DNA of 64,000 nt from Toxoplasma gondii ME49 (Eukaryota; Apicomplexa; Conoidasida; Eucoccidiorida; Sarcocystidae), in contig NC_031474.1 in the NCBI RefSeq assembly GCF_000006565.2, forward strand, positions 1,550,001 through 1,614,000, read 5' to 3'. Below are positions 12,827 through 24,700 of the stretch, one piece after another. Under the pieces are notes generated by a model that was given only the letters and a program-made list of their open reading frames with translations, had not been told where the DNA came from and searched no databases. The first letter of the stretch is position 1; every line of letters begins with the position of its first letter. The position numbers were made by a program, and so were the translations under genes.

Positions 12827-13867
12827 TCATCGCCTTCGCTCTCGACTCCGGCTTCGGTCGCGCCCTGGACTCCTGTAAAAGCAACGGCAACAGTCAGCTA
12901 CAAAGCAGGTGGACTCCAAGACTCAGACGACGCATGCGTCTTGCGACAAACAGACATGACGCCCACAGGAAGCGTGATTTATGGCCATGAAGGAGAATTG
13001 TAAAACATCCAACTGCACACCATGACACACATCCTCATGAGGCGGATTGTCCGGGTCGGAAGGGACCTCTTAGACTCTCTTGGCCTACCTCTTCCGGTCC
13101 TTTCTTTCTCGGCTCCTGCTACGCCCGCGTTCTCTCTCTCTTTCTCTCTCCCTCCGTCGTTCTTCGTCGCGTCGCTTCTTCTCCATGAGAGTCGCCGGAT
13201 CAGGAGGAGTGGGCAGAGGAGGCAACAGCGAGAGCTGGAGATGTCCAGCAGTCATTGGAGGCTTCTTCGGCTTTGTGTTGGAACCACGAGGCTTGCCGCG
13301 TCCGCCGCCGAGGCGGCGCGGAAGCCAGCCCGGGACAGTTCGCGCTCTTTCTACGTCGACCAAGACACGGCGGCCATCAATCTTCTTCCCGTCTGCATTC
13401 TTGTAGGCCTCCTTCATGTCTCTGTCATTCTCAAACTCGATGAAGCCGTATCCCCGCGGCTTCCCATTTCGGTCATAGATGAGACGCACGCGCTTGATGC
13501 TTCCGTATTGCTCGAATTCACGCTTGAGCTTCTTTTCGGTTGTATCGTAGCTGATACCGCCGACGAAGAGCGTTCTAAAGGGGTCGCCCGTCAACTTCTT
13601 GTCTTCCTTCGGGTTGTACTGTTTGATGAGCTCTTTCTGCTTCGAGAGATGCGAGAGCAAACGCGCGCGTTTCTGACGAAGCAGACGCTGTTTGGGAGTC
13701 TCGTAGGGCACAGTGGGAGGCGGCGGCCCACTCTCAAACTTGTTCACATAGTCTGCCAGGCCTACGTACCCGCGGGTATGCTTTTTCTTGAAGGCCGGAA
13801 ACGGGTCCAAAGGGGGGCGTGCCTGAAACAACGCCAAAATGTGTGGGGGCATGCCAATCGCCGCCAT
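12827..13867 (-). CDS. SNRNP70: U1 small nuclear ribonucleoprotein 70 kDa (U1-70K), two exons
   Basis: This is a U1 snRNP subunit that binds stem-loop I of U1 snRNA and helps define 5' splice sites in the nucleus. On the minus strand, exon 1 runs 13867 to 13089 and exon 2 runs 12872 to 12827, giving 274 aa. The N-terminus MPPHILALFQARPPL (6-20) matches the U1-70K N-terminal segment. An RRM follows at about 97-175, with RNP2 LFVGGI (100-105) and RNP1 RGYGFIEF (138-145). Next comes the family signature IDGRRVLVDVERARTV and WLPRRLGGG. The tail is RE/RS-rich. The donor AG|GTAGGC interrupts the last Arg codon, and exon 2 supplies SPGRDRSRSRERRR before TGA. Without splicing, the frame would stop at a TAG two bases into the intron. 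The start is the ATG at 13867; longer upstream sequence in frame is not conserved-looking and is probably 5' UTR. At 274 aa it is shorter than the animal protein, with a reduced RS tail. Confidence 0.93.
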
Positions 13868-16046
13868 GGTTCGAATCTGTCCGAGGTGTTCACGAGCAAC
13901 TTGGCAGCCCCAAGATTCACGGAAAAGGTGAGAAATGCGAGAGACGGTTGCACGCACAGCACCGCCACCCTGGACATGCAAGAGACAATTAGGGCAACCT
14001 CGCCGAACCGCGTACACGGCCGGCAACAGCACGGGAAGAAGACGGTCCCATACACTTTGGACTGGAAAGAAAACAGTAAACCAAGACGCTTCGTGGACGC
14101 CTCGCAATCGTAGGAAGCACTTGCTGAGAAAGCTTGGAACGAAAATTCAACCGCATGGGAAATTGCATGACAACGGGTGCTTTATGAGTCTGGCCGAAAA
14201 TTGCAAAGCAACGGACTCACTGTTGACCGGAGCCGCCTTATACAGGGGAGCGAGCGAGCTTCGTTGAAGGGGCAGATTTTGAGTGTGTTTTGCCCGTCAA
14301 ACCAACTAGAATCCCCAGTTTTCCATTTTATCTCCAGAAGAAAGGGCGCGTGATTGCTCCACTACGTTCACGTTTTTGTTTCAGGGGTTTTTATATACGG
14401 ACAGGGTGTGTTGCTTCAGGTCCGCCGATTACAAGGTGTTTGACACTCCAGAGGGTGTCTCACAAAACGGAGCAGTGACACGGTGCCTGGCGAATTATGT
14501 GCGCCGGATCACTGGCAGATAATCGCTACCTGCACATAGACTTTTCCGTCCCGCCGGTTTTCCGCCTCGTGCTCAACGTGCTTTTTCATAGTGGCCCAGC
14601 TGATCCATCAGGCCTGGATGAAATGCATCCACTGCTTGGGTTCGGAAGTCCTACAGCGCACCCCATTAGCATAACTTTGCACTGAGAGAAACTAGGAAGA
14701 AGAATAGAAGTAGAATGGTGGGTCTGTTAAGAAAAGAGTACGTACATTTTGGTCCCTAGGGGCCACCGACGTTTCAGGAACTCTCCGTGTCAGCAGCCGC
14801 CGAAAGCTGCTGCCGATTTGCTCGTTGTATATTATTTCTAGGCACTGTAGGCGTCATCATAATCACGTTAGGATGGTGGGGAAGAGTTACGTGCACTAGC
14901 TGTTTCAGTTTTCACGAAGGCAACTAACTCACACTCAACTGTTTACGGTAATATGCCACTCACTTGGAAGCTCATGGGCGCCAGCGCTAACACACTGCTA
15001 TTGGGGGAAAATTTGTGAAACACATGTTTCTTCTCACATAACCATAGCGCCTGGCCACTGATGTGGCGCTGATGGTGCCTTCCGAGGGCACACGGTGGAG
15101 TAGGCGTCCTGAAATTTCAACAAGCACAGGCACACCACGCAAAGTGCCTGCTGAGAGAGAGAGTGAAAAGCGATTCTGGCGTCGTTTTCCTTCATTTCTT
15201 GATTGGGACTAGAACAAATGACTGGATTTCCACCTGGTATCAGCTCGGCTTCGCCAAGGTAGTCTCAAAACAACTAGCAACAAGCAACTGGAGTGACAAT
15301 GATTCAGGCAGTCGACGACCTACCCGTTTGTGCAGGTCCTCCGAGTCTCTGACCGCAATCTTGTGAACAAGCTGTAGCTTAAAGTCCACTCTCAGGGCGT
15401 CCCTCATCCCGAGTACTGAGGTCGCGTCTTCACTAAGAACTCTTTAAAAGCAGTGTGTAGCCGACGAATCACCTACTTCTACTTGCGACACTTGTCCCTC
15501 GGATTCTTGTTGCCGACAGAGGTCCCTGTTACAGAAGGCAAAGTGTCATGACGACGCGGGGCCCGAACCGAGGCTGTGAGATTATGGAACTACCCGATAA
15601 CTGCGGAAGGATGCGGCAGTCACGCTCTTTCGTGGTGCCTTTTTGTCGAATGACATTGCCTGAAGGGTTTGAAACAATGAATAGCTACAGGGTGTCCACC
15701 GGGTGGCCAGCGTTTTAGAAGCTCCTTTTACCCGTCGGGTTGCTTCCACCGATTGCTGTCTGCTCTCAATCATCGTATAAACAAATCATGTGAGAGGGCA
15801 TCCGCAGATTCCTGTGTACCCTCTGGTGAAGTGTGCGACGACAGAGACGCCGTGCCGTTATGGGGCAACCTAGCTGATTCTGCTTGATTCTCCGTGCGAC
15901 AGGACCGTAAATTCTTTCAACAATTTGAAGAGTCATCTCTCTCCCCTCCATGTGATATGTTAACTGGTTCAGACGCCGTTTTCCAGACAAAAGTGCCCTC
16001 ACACCTCGGTCTGTAATGCCCTTCTGCAGCCGGGCGCTAGCCCCCG
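13868..16046. other. Intergenic region upstream of U1-70K
   Basis: The first few hundred bases should include the U1-70K promoter and 5' UTR on the minus strand. The rest is less GC-rich than the coding blocks, with only short scattered ORFs and no recognisable protein, RNA gene or long repeat. Confidence 0.5.
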
Positions 16047-16391
16047 CTACGGGACCGGGTTAACATGCAAGTGACGAAGGGGTGGCTCCGCTGCGATGGC
16101 GGCGAGGGCGATCTGTTGCTCGAAAAGTTTTGCTGCTTTGTTTTGAGACGGCTTCTGAACCAATGAAGGCCGGCGCCAGCGCGGTGCAGCCCCCCCTGGA
16201 CGGCGGGAGGAACGGAACGGGCCCCGTTCCGGGCCGTCACGTTCCCACACTGTCAGTCCTGGTTTCTGCAGCGATGTGCGGAAGTGCCGGAGCAGGGCAC
16301 AGACCCGGGCTGCCGAGCCGGCCGCGAGATCAGCCGACAGGATACACATCCCAGCGACGAGCGCCCCGTGAGGAGTGAATTTCCGTCGCAT
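16047..16391 (-). CDS. Candidate small secreted protein (114 aa), weak
   Basis: A minus-strand ORF read from the ATG at 16391 has an N-terminus that looks like a signal peptide: basic MRRKF, then a moderately hydrophobic run (ALVAGMCILSADLAAGSAA) with small residues near a possible cleavage site. The remainder is Arg/Pro-rich, with an Ala-rich helix-like stretch (AAKLFEQQIALAAIAAEPP). The frame continues upstream to 16592 without a better start. I know no family for it. The opposite strand has an overlapping ORF of similar length, so chance in a GC-rich stretch is a real possibility. The next gene is divergent, starting about 390 bases away. Confidence 0.2.
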   Translation of the reverse strand: MRRKFTPHGALVAGMCILSADLAAGSAARVCALLRHFRTSLQKPGLTVWERDGPERGPFRSSRRPGGAAPRWRRPSLVQKPSQNKAAKLFEQQIALAAIAAEPPLRHLHVNPVP

Positions 16392-16783
16392 ATGTTTGTT
16401 TCTCGCCTGTGGTTGTAGAATGCCGGAAATTGGACGATGAAAACGTTTTGCACACAGCTTGAGGGAGCCTTGCGGTGATTCCCCGTGTTTTATGGTCTGT
16501 GGAAGCCGTCTAAAAGTAGCGGAGCCACGTCTTGGACAGGCTGTTCGGCCGCGTCTCTTTCCCCACAGCCGAGAGCTTTTTTTATATTTCACACAGGATT
16601 TTGCAGCACTTCCTGCCCTGAGTAACTGGGATTCCCGGAGTACTCACAGAACCGCACGACCTTCTTGACAGGTGCGTTCACCCACTGTGGGCTGAGCATT
16701 ATCTCACGATTTCTTCGACAGCCAACACCAGGGTCGCCCGTGTGATGCCGTCCGCCTAGCTGTTCCTTTCTCGTTTCGTGAAC

Positions 16784-17722
16784 ATGCTGAAATCGATTTA
16801 TCCCGAGGCGCCGCTCGTTGGAACTCGGCATGTCTCAAGCAGACGTCACCATGGAGGTGCTCGTCTGCGTGGACAGGCTGTGCAGCCCAGACAATGCCCA
16901 ACACCGCCGCCCATCGGTGTGATCGGCCCAGCGAAAGACCCCACAGGTGTTCCTCCGTAAGTAAAACATCCGACAGACTGCGCTCACGAGAACGTTGTTT
17001 GTGCCTCTCGATTTTCAAGACTGAGACTCGCCATGTGGTGCGCCGTCCCACATCCCAATCCAGAAACGTCGGGACATGCCTGCGCCGAAACGAACAGTTA
17101 GCTGGAGAGCAGTGCAGAGTGGGAGCTCTCTTTCGCGTCGGCACACATGTTTTGGACACTGCGCGAACAAACAGGCAACACAGGCGGACCTCTTTGCGTG
17201 TGTGCAACACTTGGGTCGCTAACCGCTTTTCCACCCTGTCGGGGACGGGCTGTGGTTGGGAATAGGGTCAACGAACCATCTGTGTATGCTCGAATGACTA
17301 CCAGCGAACCACCGTGTATCTCGGCAGGTGGTCTCGTCGTGCTAAACCCCACAGTAGTAGGACGTATTCTGCAGGTTGTACATGCGTGTGTGTGTGTGTG
17401 TGCGCGGTGTTATCCTTTCAGGCTGGAACTTCCACAGCCAGCCGTCGATGATGACTTTCCCCCTCACCCGATGGTCACGGAAGTGGAGGAATACTCGCAA
17501 AACGGTGTTGCTTCGGCATGTGCGAAGTCAGGTCCGTTGCTCCAAGCAATGCTGTCTATGGTGTCATTCGAGACAGATCCAGATTTGTACTGGGTCGTCT
17601 CGCCCATGCTGCAATGCTTCATCAACAGGACAGTGGAGGGAGTCGAGGGTCATTATGGGCTGTCGTACATCGACTCAGATGACTTCCTTGGAGTCCCAGG
17701 ACTGAATTTGCCTGGCGTTTAG
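16784..17722 (+). CDS. Unrecognised two-exon protein (157 aa)
   Basis: Putative exons are 16784-16956 and 17422-17722. The donor is CC|GTAAGT (strong) and the acceptor is TATCCTTTCAG|G. Two leftover bases plus one complete a Pro codon, and the sum is exactly 158 codons including TAG. Exon 1 is basic then Pro-rich (CPTPPPIGVIGP). Exon 2 is acidic and better conserved-looking (ELPQPAVDDDFPPHP, then VSFETDPDLYWVVSP, then HYGLSYIDSDDFLGVPG). No signal peptide, membrane segment or known domain is visible. The start is the first Met in frame; an upstream exon cannot be excluded. A (TG)n run lies at the end of the intron. The phase match and the two good sites are the main support. Confidence 0.45.
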
Positions 17723-20700
17723 GGTGAATGTACGCCGCTGGACTAGACCGAAAAGCAATCCGAAGAAAGAGCCATTTTTCGGTGGGCTGGGGACAGCCTG
17801 GAGGAACGCGATACTTTGGCCGCCGCCGCTTCCTCCGTTGCCTGGAGAACCGCGCGCGCCTCAAGAGTGTTGCCCCTGCGAAAGGTTATCGATAGGGAAC
17901 GTGCGTTTTTGCAGAGGTGCATGTGTGCCCAAATCCTTTTTTTCCCCATTTCTTCAGGCAGGAAGAGTGAGCACGCGGCGGCCACTGGTGTCCCACGAGT
18001 TTTTTGTCGCTCACGGTATTTTGGGGGTCTGAAGAATTGGACGGTTGTGTCTGTGTCAGGCACTATTTTTCTTTTCACACTCAGGAGTGTCACATGCGCG
18101 TGCAAAGCCCTCACGCGCGTGGCCTTGTTTGTTGCATCGGAGTTTTTTGTTGCGCAGGCGAAAGTGCCTCCCCGCGTTTCCAGGGCTGATGGGCCCCGTC
18201 CATGGTTATTACAATGCTTTTTTGTTCCCGGTGTTCGGTGGCCGTGCTGCTTTGCGACGCGTTTCCATCCCGAGCCTTCTCTTACGAAGAAAGGTAACGC
18301 GCTTGGCGTTGTCACTCGGGACAGCGGAACGCTCAGTGGCTTGTGCCTCACACTCCAGCTGCTTAACATGGTATCTTGTCTGCCAGCGATGCTTTTATGA
18401 CAGTGAACGTGTGCAGATTCCTCTGACGCTCGTGGTCGCAGGAGTCGCCGACCAGACGCACGCGAGTCTTCCCGCTTTTGTTTTTGTGCTTTGGCACGGA
18501 GCGCCGCTTTGGCGCGTAACGATGCGTCGGGGAGACTTGCCGCGCGGTACGCACAGTTATATGTTCACCTGACTCGACGAGTTTGCATTGCTTTCTTTTG
18601 TTTTGAGGATGAGTCTTGTCACCTGTGATTTCCGTGGGGGAAAGTGCCCGTGGACCCTTTTTGGGAGAAACAGGGAGACAGACGATAATTACATCGAGAG
18701 GAATCGGGCACTGCCGGCAGCGACGCGTCCCCCCCGTGGTCGCAGTCTAAGAGCGGGTACGATTAAGCGGGTTCTGCCACTGCCGTAGCAGCGGCCGAGA
18801 CGATGTCGGTTTGGCATTGTCTTTCAGGTCGAGAGCTAACCGAGAACGTACAACTGTTGTACCTTCTCTAAGGTAGAGAAATCCACGAGAACAAAGCCAG
18901 CTTATGGCTGAATTGTCTGTGTGGTCTTTTATGGCTAGCCAAGTAAAGTGCATACAGGTGTGGTTGCATATATCATCGGAAAGAAAAGCTGTCTTTTGCA
19001 GACAGGCGTCGCGTGTGTAGCCAGCGCTGGAGGTGCCAGGGGATAACGTAGAATAGTTACCCCGATCAAAGAATCCCGAGGTGGCGTCCACAATTGCGAG
19101 CCTGAAATGTGTTTCAGTAAGTATAAAAAATAGACCAGTACCTGGTCCGCTGCCGTCCCCAGCCGCTGGTTTTCAATGCGCTCACGTTTTTCGGAACCTG
19201 AGCCAGTCTCCACCTCGCCACCGTTTCTGCAGAAAGGCTTGTTTCACCATAAAGAGAAACCTAACTGGTTTGCCGATAGACCATTCCCGGTGACTCCTTC
19301 GGTGTGTTAGGAAAGACAGCTCATTTGCTCGCAGTATCCGACTGCTACGTAGAGTGACTTCCATTCCAGCAGCCCCCATACTCAGAGTGGCGCAGGCTCT
19401 CGAAGTGTGGAAGGGCACTTGCCGGAAGTGGGTGGCGCTTACGTGTGACAAAGTCACAGCGGAATTACACAGCTGCGAAGTAGAAGCGAAGCTTTCAACT
19501 TTCCGCGTTTCAATCGAGAGCCACGTAGTGACCTTTACCCGAGGGGCGGGTCGACGATCAATGAGTAAAAATTCCCCTAAACAGAAAGAACTCCCAGGTC
19601 AGCCGCCTCACAGTGATTCACGAGCAGCTTCTCCCCAGTTTCAAGAGCTGGCCCTCCAGGAACGGGGACTCGAGTGATCAGTGCAGCCGGTGCCATGCTT
19701 CTTCCTCAGTGTGGCTAAGGCCTTTTCCTTAGTGATACAGATTCCAGACGTCGGTTTCATTGCGTTGAAAATATATCTTTGATCACTCGCTATCTCACAG
19801 TGTTAGGTTCCGTGTAACCAGTTTTCCACGCCTCCTTCATTTCCACAGAGCCCTGCTACCCTTCCCACGCACCACGAATCCTCCAGAAGCATTCTGGTGT
19901 AATAGTGAGAAGATGTTGAAAATCCCTACAGCAGCGTGTGGAATAAAAATCGCTGGCGGGCTCGGTTTCTCACCTCGCGCTTGTGTGTCCGTCTCAAATC
20001 ACCGTGCAACTCTGATTCCTTAATCCAGTGGCTTTTGTGCTCTAAATCCGTGGAGGTATCGATCACTCTACCGTCGAGATGTAACTCAGAAGCTGCATGG
20101 CCCGATCTACTCCCTGCAGCTGCATGAGCATAGCATCCTTTCACCGGGAGCCCGCCTTCCCGTGTATCTTACGGAAACGCATGCAAACCCTTTGCACTGT
20201 ACGGAACGGTTCTGCCATAAGTTTCATTTCACGCGCTTGCAAGGTGCAAATGCGTGAAACTCGGAGCCTCTCTACAGCTGGTGCATGTGTTGTCTTGAGA
20301 GTGTGCAGTTGCCTGTCGCAGGTGCTGTTCCGAGAGGTACACGAAAGCCTGCTTGCTGTTCTTCAGTGTCGGCAACCCCTCAACCCAGCCGTGAAAGTGG
20401 ATGTTCCGTCGAATCCAAGAAAATCAAGACGAAGAAGGCGAACAGCGGCATACGAGCTGGCGGTTTCCTCCCATCGCAGTCCCGCGGCATGCAATCGCGC
20501 TGCTGCTGGTTTCCGCGAATACACCGAGAATGAAACACACAGAGCCTTTTACCAGAGCATTATCGCTTTTTTTCTTCTTGATCCCCAGTTTGAATTCTCT
20601 CTCCTCCAGTCGTTTCACTTCGATTTCTACAAGGTGTCTGCGACGCTTGTTGACGACAAACTCCCGACACAGGGGTACTTTTGAGGGCAGGCCCCGCACT

Positions 20701-21776
20701 TGGCCTGCAGGTGACAGCGGTGGAGCCGTAAACGCCATCCGATTTTTAGAGTCTTCACCTTTCGAAGACTCCTGTCTTTTCTACCGATTCTTTCGCCACG
20801 CTGTCGGTCCTTCCACTCTTCTGCGCTCGACTTTCCTCTCGGTTCGTGGAAAAAAGCCTGCCGGCGCGCCGCCGCCAAACAAAAGCCTGCTCTTCCAGTC
20901 TCTCCACCTCTGCTGTGTAAAAGCGTCATTTTACACCCGTGTGAGAAGGCTAAACCCAAACCTATTTCCCCTGCTCTCTAGAGACTCCGGCGCCGCAGCA
21001 CTATGTCTCTAACGGCGACGACACAGGAGGTGGAAACAGAGTGAAGGTCCAGCGAGAGAGCAGCCGCCCATGCGCATGCGTCGCACGACTGATGTCGCAT
21101 TCAATACAGTCCAAGTTGCTTGTTCTGGAACGTTTGAGAGAAACCGTTCTCCCAGAGTTCCTCTGCACTCGTGGCTACACGAGGAAGTATGTCCCGGCGA
21201 CGCGGAGAGGAAAGTTGCAGGGAGAAGGCTGCTCTCCGTCTGTGAGTCGACAAAGACGCGCAAGGAAGTCGCTCCCTCTACAGACGAGGCCGAAATAAGG
21301 CTGTGTGTACCCTGTGTTGTCCGGATCAAGTCACCTCGTCTTCCCTCTCTCTCTCTCTGGTCGCGTTCTGTCCTTCTGTCTCGCGTTCCACTTTTCACTT
21401 TGTCTCTCAGGAACGAGATCCGCATGACGCTTGTACTCGTCCACCACCCGTCGAGGTGTGTAGCATTCCTGTGCTTCTAAGCGTCACGGCAGTGCCTGTA
21501 TTGTCGACTTGTCCTGCTCTGAAAAGGGAGAAGGAGAGAGTCGAAGGACGCCTCTCGCCTCTCTGTCCAGACAGCGCAGGGCGTCTTCCTGCTCTCGTCT
21601 TCTCCAGATTCAAAGAAGAGCGGAGGAGCCTCCCTCTTCTCTTCAGGCCGCTTCGTTCTCTCCCCAGCGTATCTCTGCAACCCAGCACTGTCTGCAAACT
21701 GGCTGCTGCATATCATGAGAAGCATAGGGAGAAGCCTCGGGGGTTGTCTCCCGATTTTCTCCTCGAGCGAAGAAAA
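17723..21776. other. Gene-poor region, no supported gene
   Basis: This holds many overlapping short ORFs on both strands. The longest plus candidates (19354-19677 and 20097-20684) and their minus-strand counterparts show no domain and do not separate from each other in coding character. The stretch before 21777 stays open in the downstream gene's frame from 21303, but it is pyrimidine-rich and probably 5' UTR. I see no RNA gene or mobile element. Confidence 0.4.
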
Positions 21777-24700
21777 ATGAAGGCGACGCAGAGCCCTGCC
21801 GCCTGTCTGTATAGACAGCTGCATCAGGTGAAGGTTCTTCGAGCGCCTGTGCACGCAGTGACGCGCGACGTCTTCCTTTTTCTGCGCATGGCAGGACGCG
21901 AAGACACACTTGAGAAAAGACAGCAACTCCTGGACGTTTGCATGCACCGCTTCCCTCTAGACGCGCGGCCGTTTCGTCCCCCCGGCGGCCTTTTTGCCTC
22001 CTCACGACGCAAGCTCTTTCTTCGTTTGTCTTCTCGTTTGCTCGTCGTCTGCTTGCTCGCGTGCGTTCTTCTCTCTGTGGTGCTGCGGACTTCAGCCGCG
22101 CGAACATGTATGCGGAGCCGGTGTCGCTTGTCTCCGCTTTTTCGACTCGACGGCAGCCGTGACTTCTTTCCTTCTCTCTCCCTCGACGAAGAACCTCGGA
22201 GCCTCCAGTGGCCTGGACTCCCGCCGCCTGCGCACTCGAAGACTCGAGCCACCCTGCCTCCGGGGAAGAGTTTTTCAAGGACGAACGAGGTCGCCTTGTT
22301 CACTCTTCACAACGCGTCTCGCCAGACTCTTCTTCGAGAGACGCTTCCTCTCGTCGTTGCCCCAGAGAGGCGCCAGCGGAGCCTCGTGGGGCCTGGAGGT
22401 TCTGCGGGTCGGAGTGCGCCCGTTTCCTTTCTAGGCTGTTTCTCTCGGCGGCAAGTCTCTCCTTCTCTCGCTTCTTCCTGTGAGAGAAGGAAGCCTCTAG
22501 AAGGAGCGCGTTCACTGACAACCGTAGACGCTGGACAACCGCGGCTGGTCTCCCAGTCGGTCTCATCTATCCCTCGCTCTGCTTCTTTGTCTCCAGCTGT
22601 GCGACCCACCTCCGGAGGACTCCCATGCGTACTGAGAACTCCCCGGACACAGGCAGGCTCTTCGTCGTTTCTTCCGCCGGCGCGCCTTGTCTCTGCTTCT
22701 CTCCGACTTCCGCTGTCCTGCAGCGGTCCCCGGTCGCCCTCACGCAAGCTGGAGGCCGTGGAGAACAACCGAACTCCAGAAGAGACAGAAGCTCGGCCCT
22801 GCGACGAACGAAAGAGCCTGAAAGAGACACGAGAAAACCATCAACAAGGTGAAGGCGGTGAGGACGGCGACGACTCAGAGAGACTCAGACTCTCGGGAGA
22901 GTACGTCTTCTCGCTTCTCTGCATCTTTGGCCGACTCGCAGAACATGCAGGTCTCCATAGCTGGGGCTTCGCGGCGAACCCACGACTCGAGTATCGCCAT
23001 CTGCATCCTTCGCACTCTCTCTCTCTCCTCTCTTCTGCTCCTCAAGCAAACCACAGTTCCACTGCTTCTTCGTCTTCCTCCTCTTCTTCCTCTTCTTCCT
23101 GTTCCTCTGCTGCTCCTTCGGACGCGTTTGTGTCTTACCTCGACAGGCTCTGTCGCCTTGGGCGAGAAGGCCCAGGAAGCCACCACCGTCGACTCGCAGC
23201 GGAGGCGGCTCTGTTTTTGCGCGACTTCTCGCTTGAGAGGAGAGACGCAACGGACGGCGCGGAAAAAAAGGAACCACGAGGAAGCGTAGACGAAAGAGAC
23301 AGGGAAGAAGAGGGAAAAGGAGACAGAGACGAAGGAGGAGAGAGAGATGTCGATGAACGGGGTGAAGGCCAGACTGTCATCGGTGGAAGGCAGGACCGAG
23401 AGGATGAAAGAGGCACTGGGGGCGAAAGGCGAGAGGAGAGGATCCGTCGTGGCGGGAGAGACGAAGAAAGGAGAGACTGGCAAGACGAAGGGGGTGCTGA
23501 GAAGGGTCACTATTACGTCAGAGGTCCGTGGTACAGACTTCTCAAGATGAAGCTTCTCCTCGTTGGCTTTTTGAGATATCGTCTCAGGTTCGGACCGGCA
23601 CTGGCGCCCTTTGCGGCTGCGGGTCTCTTGCGACCGCGCCGCGGAGGCCAGGGGACAAGAGGGCGCAGGGCCGAAGAAGACTGGCCTTCTTCTGTTTCCA
23701 GCTCGTTTCTTCATCCGCCACTCTCACTCCCTTCTTCCTCACTCTCTTCTTTTACTCTGCCATCGTCTTCGTCGCCGTCTTCTTCGTCCCTCTCGTCTCG
23801 GTCTGCGGGGTCGCGGGTGCGTAGCGGCGTAGCGCCTGGCGGCTCCACTGGAGAGGAGGCGAGACAGAGGCGGTCGGAGACGGAAGCTGAGAGCGACCGG
23901 CCGGATGAGATCTTCGATTGGGCGTTGCCGCGGGGGATTCCCCAAAGGGTCAAAGACGCGCTTTTCAGAGAAGAGGCGCTGAGAACCAGTCTTCCGTGGG
24001 AATGGATTCACCCGCAAATTGTGCGTACAGCTGGGGAAATCGTTTGCCTAGGCACAGAGCGACTCCGGGGCTCCGAGGCTCTTCTGCTCCTCCTTGCAAA
24101 GACATGTGAGCCATGTGGAGCAGCAGAACTCTCGCAACGCAGAGAGCAGAAAGAATCCCTCGAGAACGTCTGCCCTTCCTCGTCGAGCCTGTCGCTCGCA
24201 TCGCCGTTGCCTCTCTCTGCTTCTCAAGTGTCGACAGTGGCCCGTGAGGCTCCGGCAGGTCCATCTTCGTCGTCCATCTCAGCGTTCTTCGCGACCTCGC
24301 GTTCGGCGCTCGGGAGGCATGCGTCGGCTGCGGCTCCGCTCTTACTCGAGCCTCTGCCTCTGCCCCTGCCCCAGGGGAAGAAGGACCGGGAGAGACAAAA
24401 GGAAGAGCTGCAGCTTCTGCAGCGCTTGCAGCAGCTGCGGCTGTCGGTGCGCGACTTTTCTGTCTTGCTGCCACACCTGCCTTTCCAGTTTCCCTTCGAA
24501 GTCTTCGAGGAGAAAGCCTCGGAAGAGGAGATGAAGAACTTTTGCTTCAACCTCCTTCGCAAGCGCCTTCTCCGTGCTGAGCTTCACCTGCGCGCAGCGG
24601 ATAGCGCAGAGGCGGAGGGCGCAGGTCACGGAGCAGACAGAACTCTGGCGGCCCGCGGACACAGAGGGAACGCTGCCGAAGGAGACGCGGCCTCGCTCGA

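Noticed and set aside
12703..12872. Alternative frame of the minus-strand exon downstream of U1-70K, encoding an acidic 56-residue tail
   Set aside because: It looks protein-like in isolation, but the phase left by the U1-70K donor selects the other frame, which gives an RS tail ending at 12827.
13022..14113. Plus-strand ORF of 363 codons opposite U1-70K
   Set aside because: It is the antisense shadow of the U1-70K exon, whose family motifs are unambiguous.
14800..15000. Possible nuclear copy of mitochondrial DNA in a less GC-rich stretch
   Set aside because: No translated stretch could be matched with confidence to cytochrome b or cytochrome oxidase, so no call is made.
19354..19677. Plus-strand ORF of 107 codons
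   Set aside because: No domain, a weak start context and an isolated position in a gene-poor stretch.
20097..20738. Plus and minus ORFs of 195 and 104 codons over the same bases
   Set aside because: Both look partly protein-like and cannot be told apart. Neither has a good start context or known domain.
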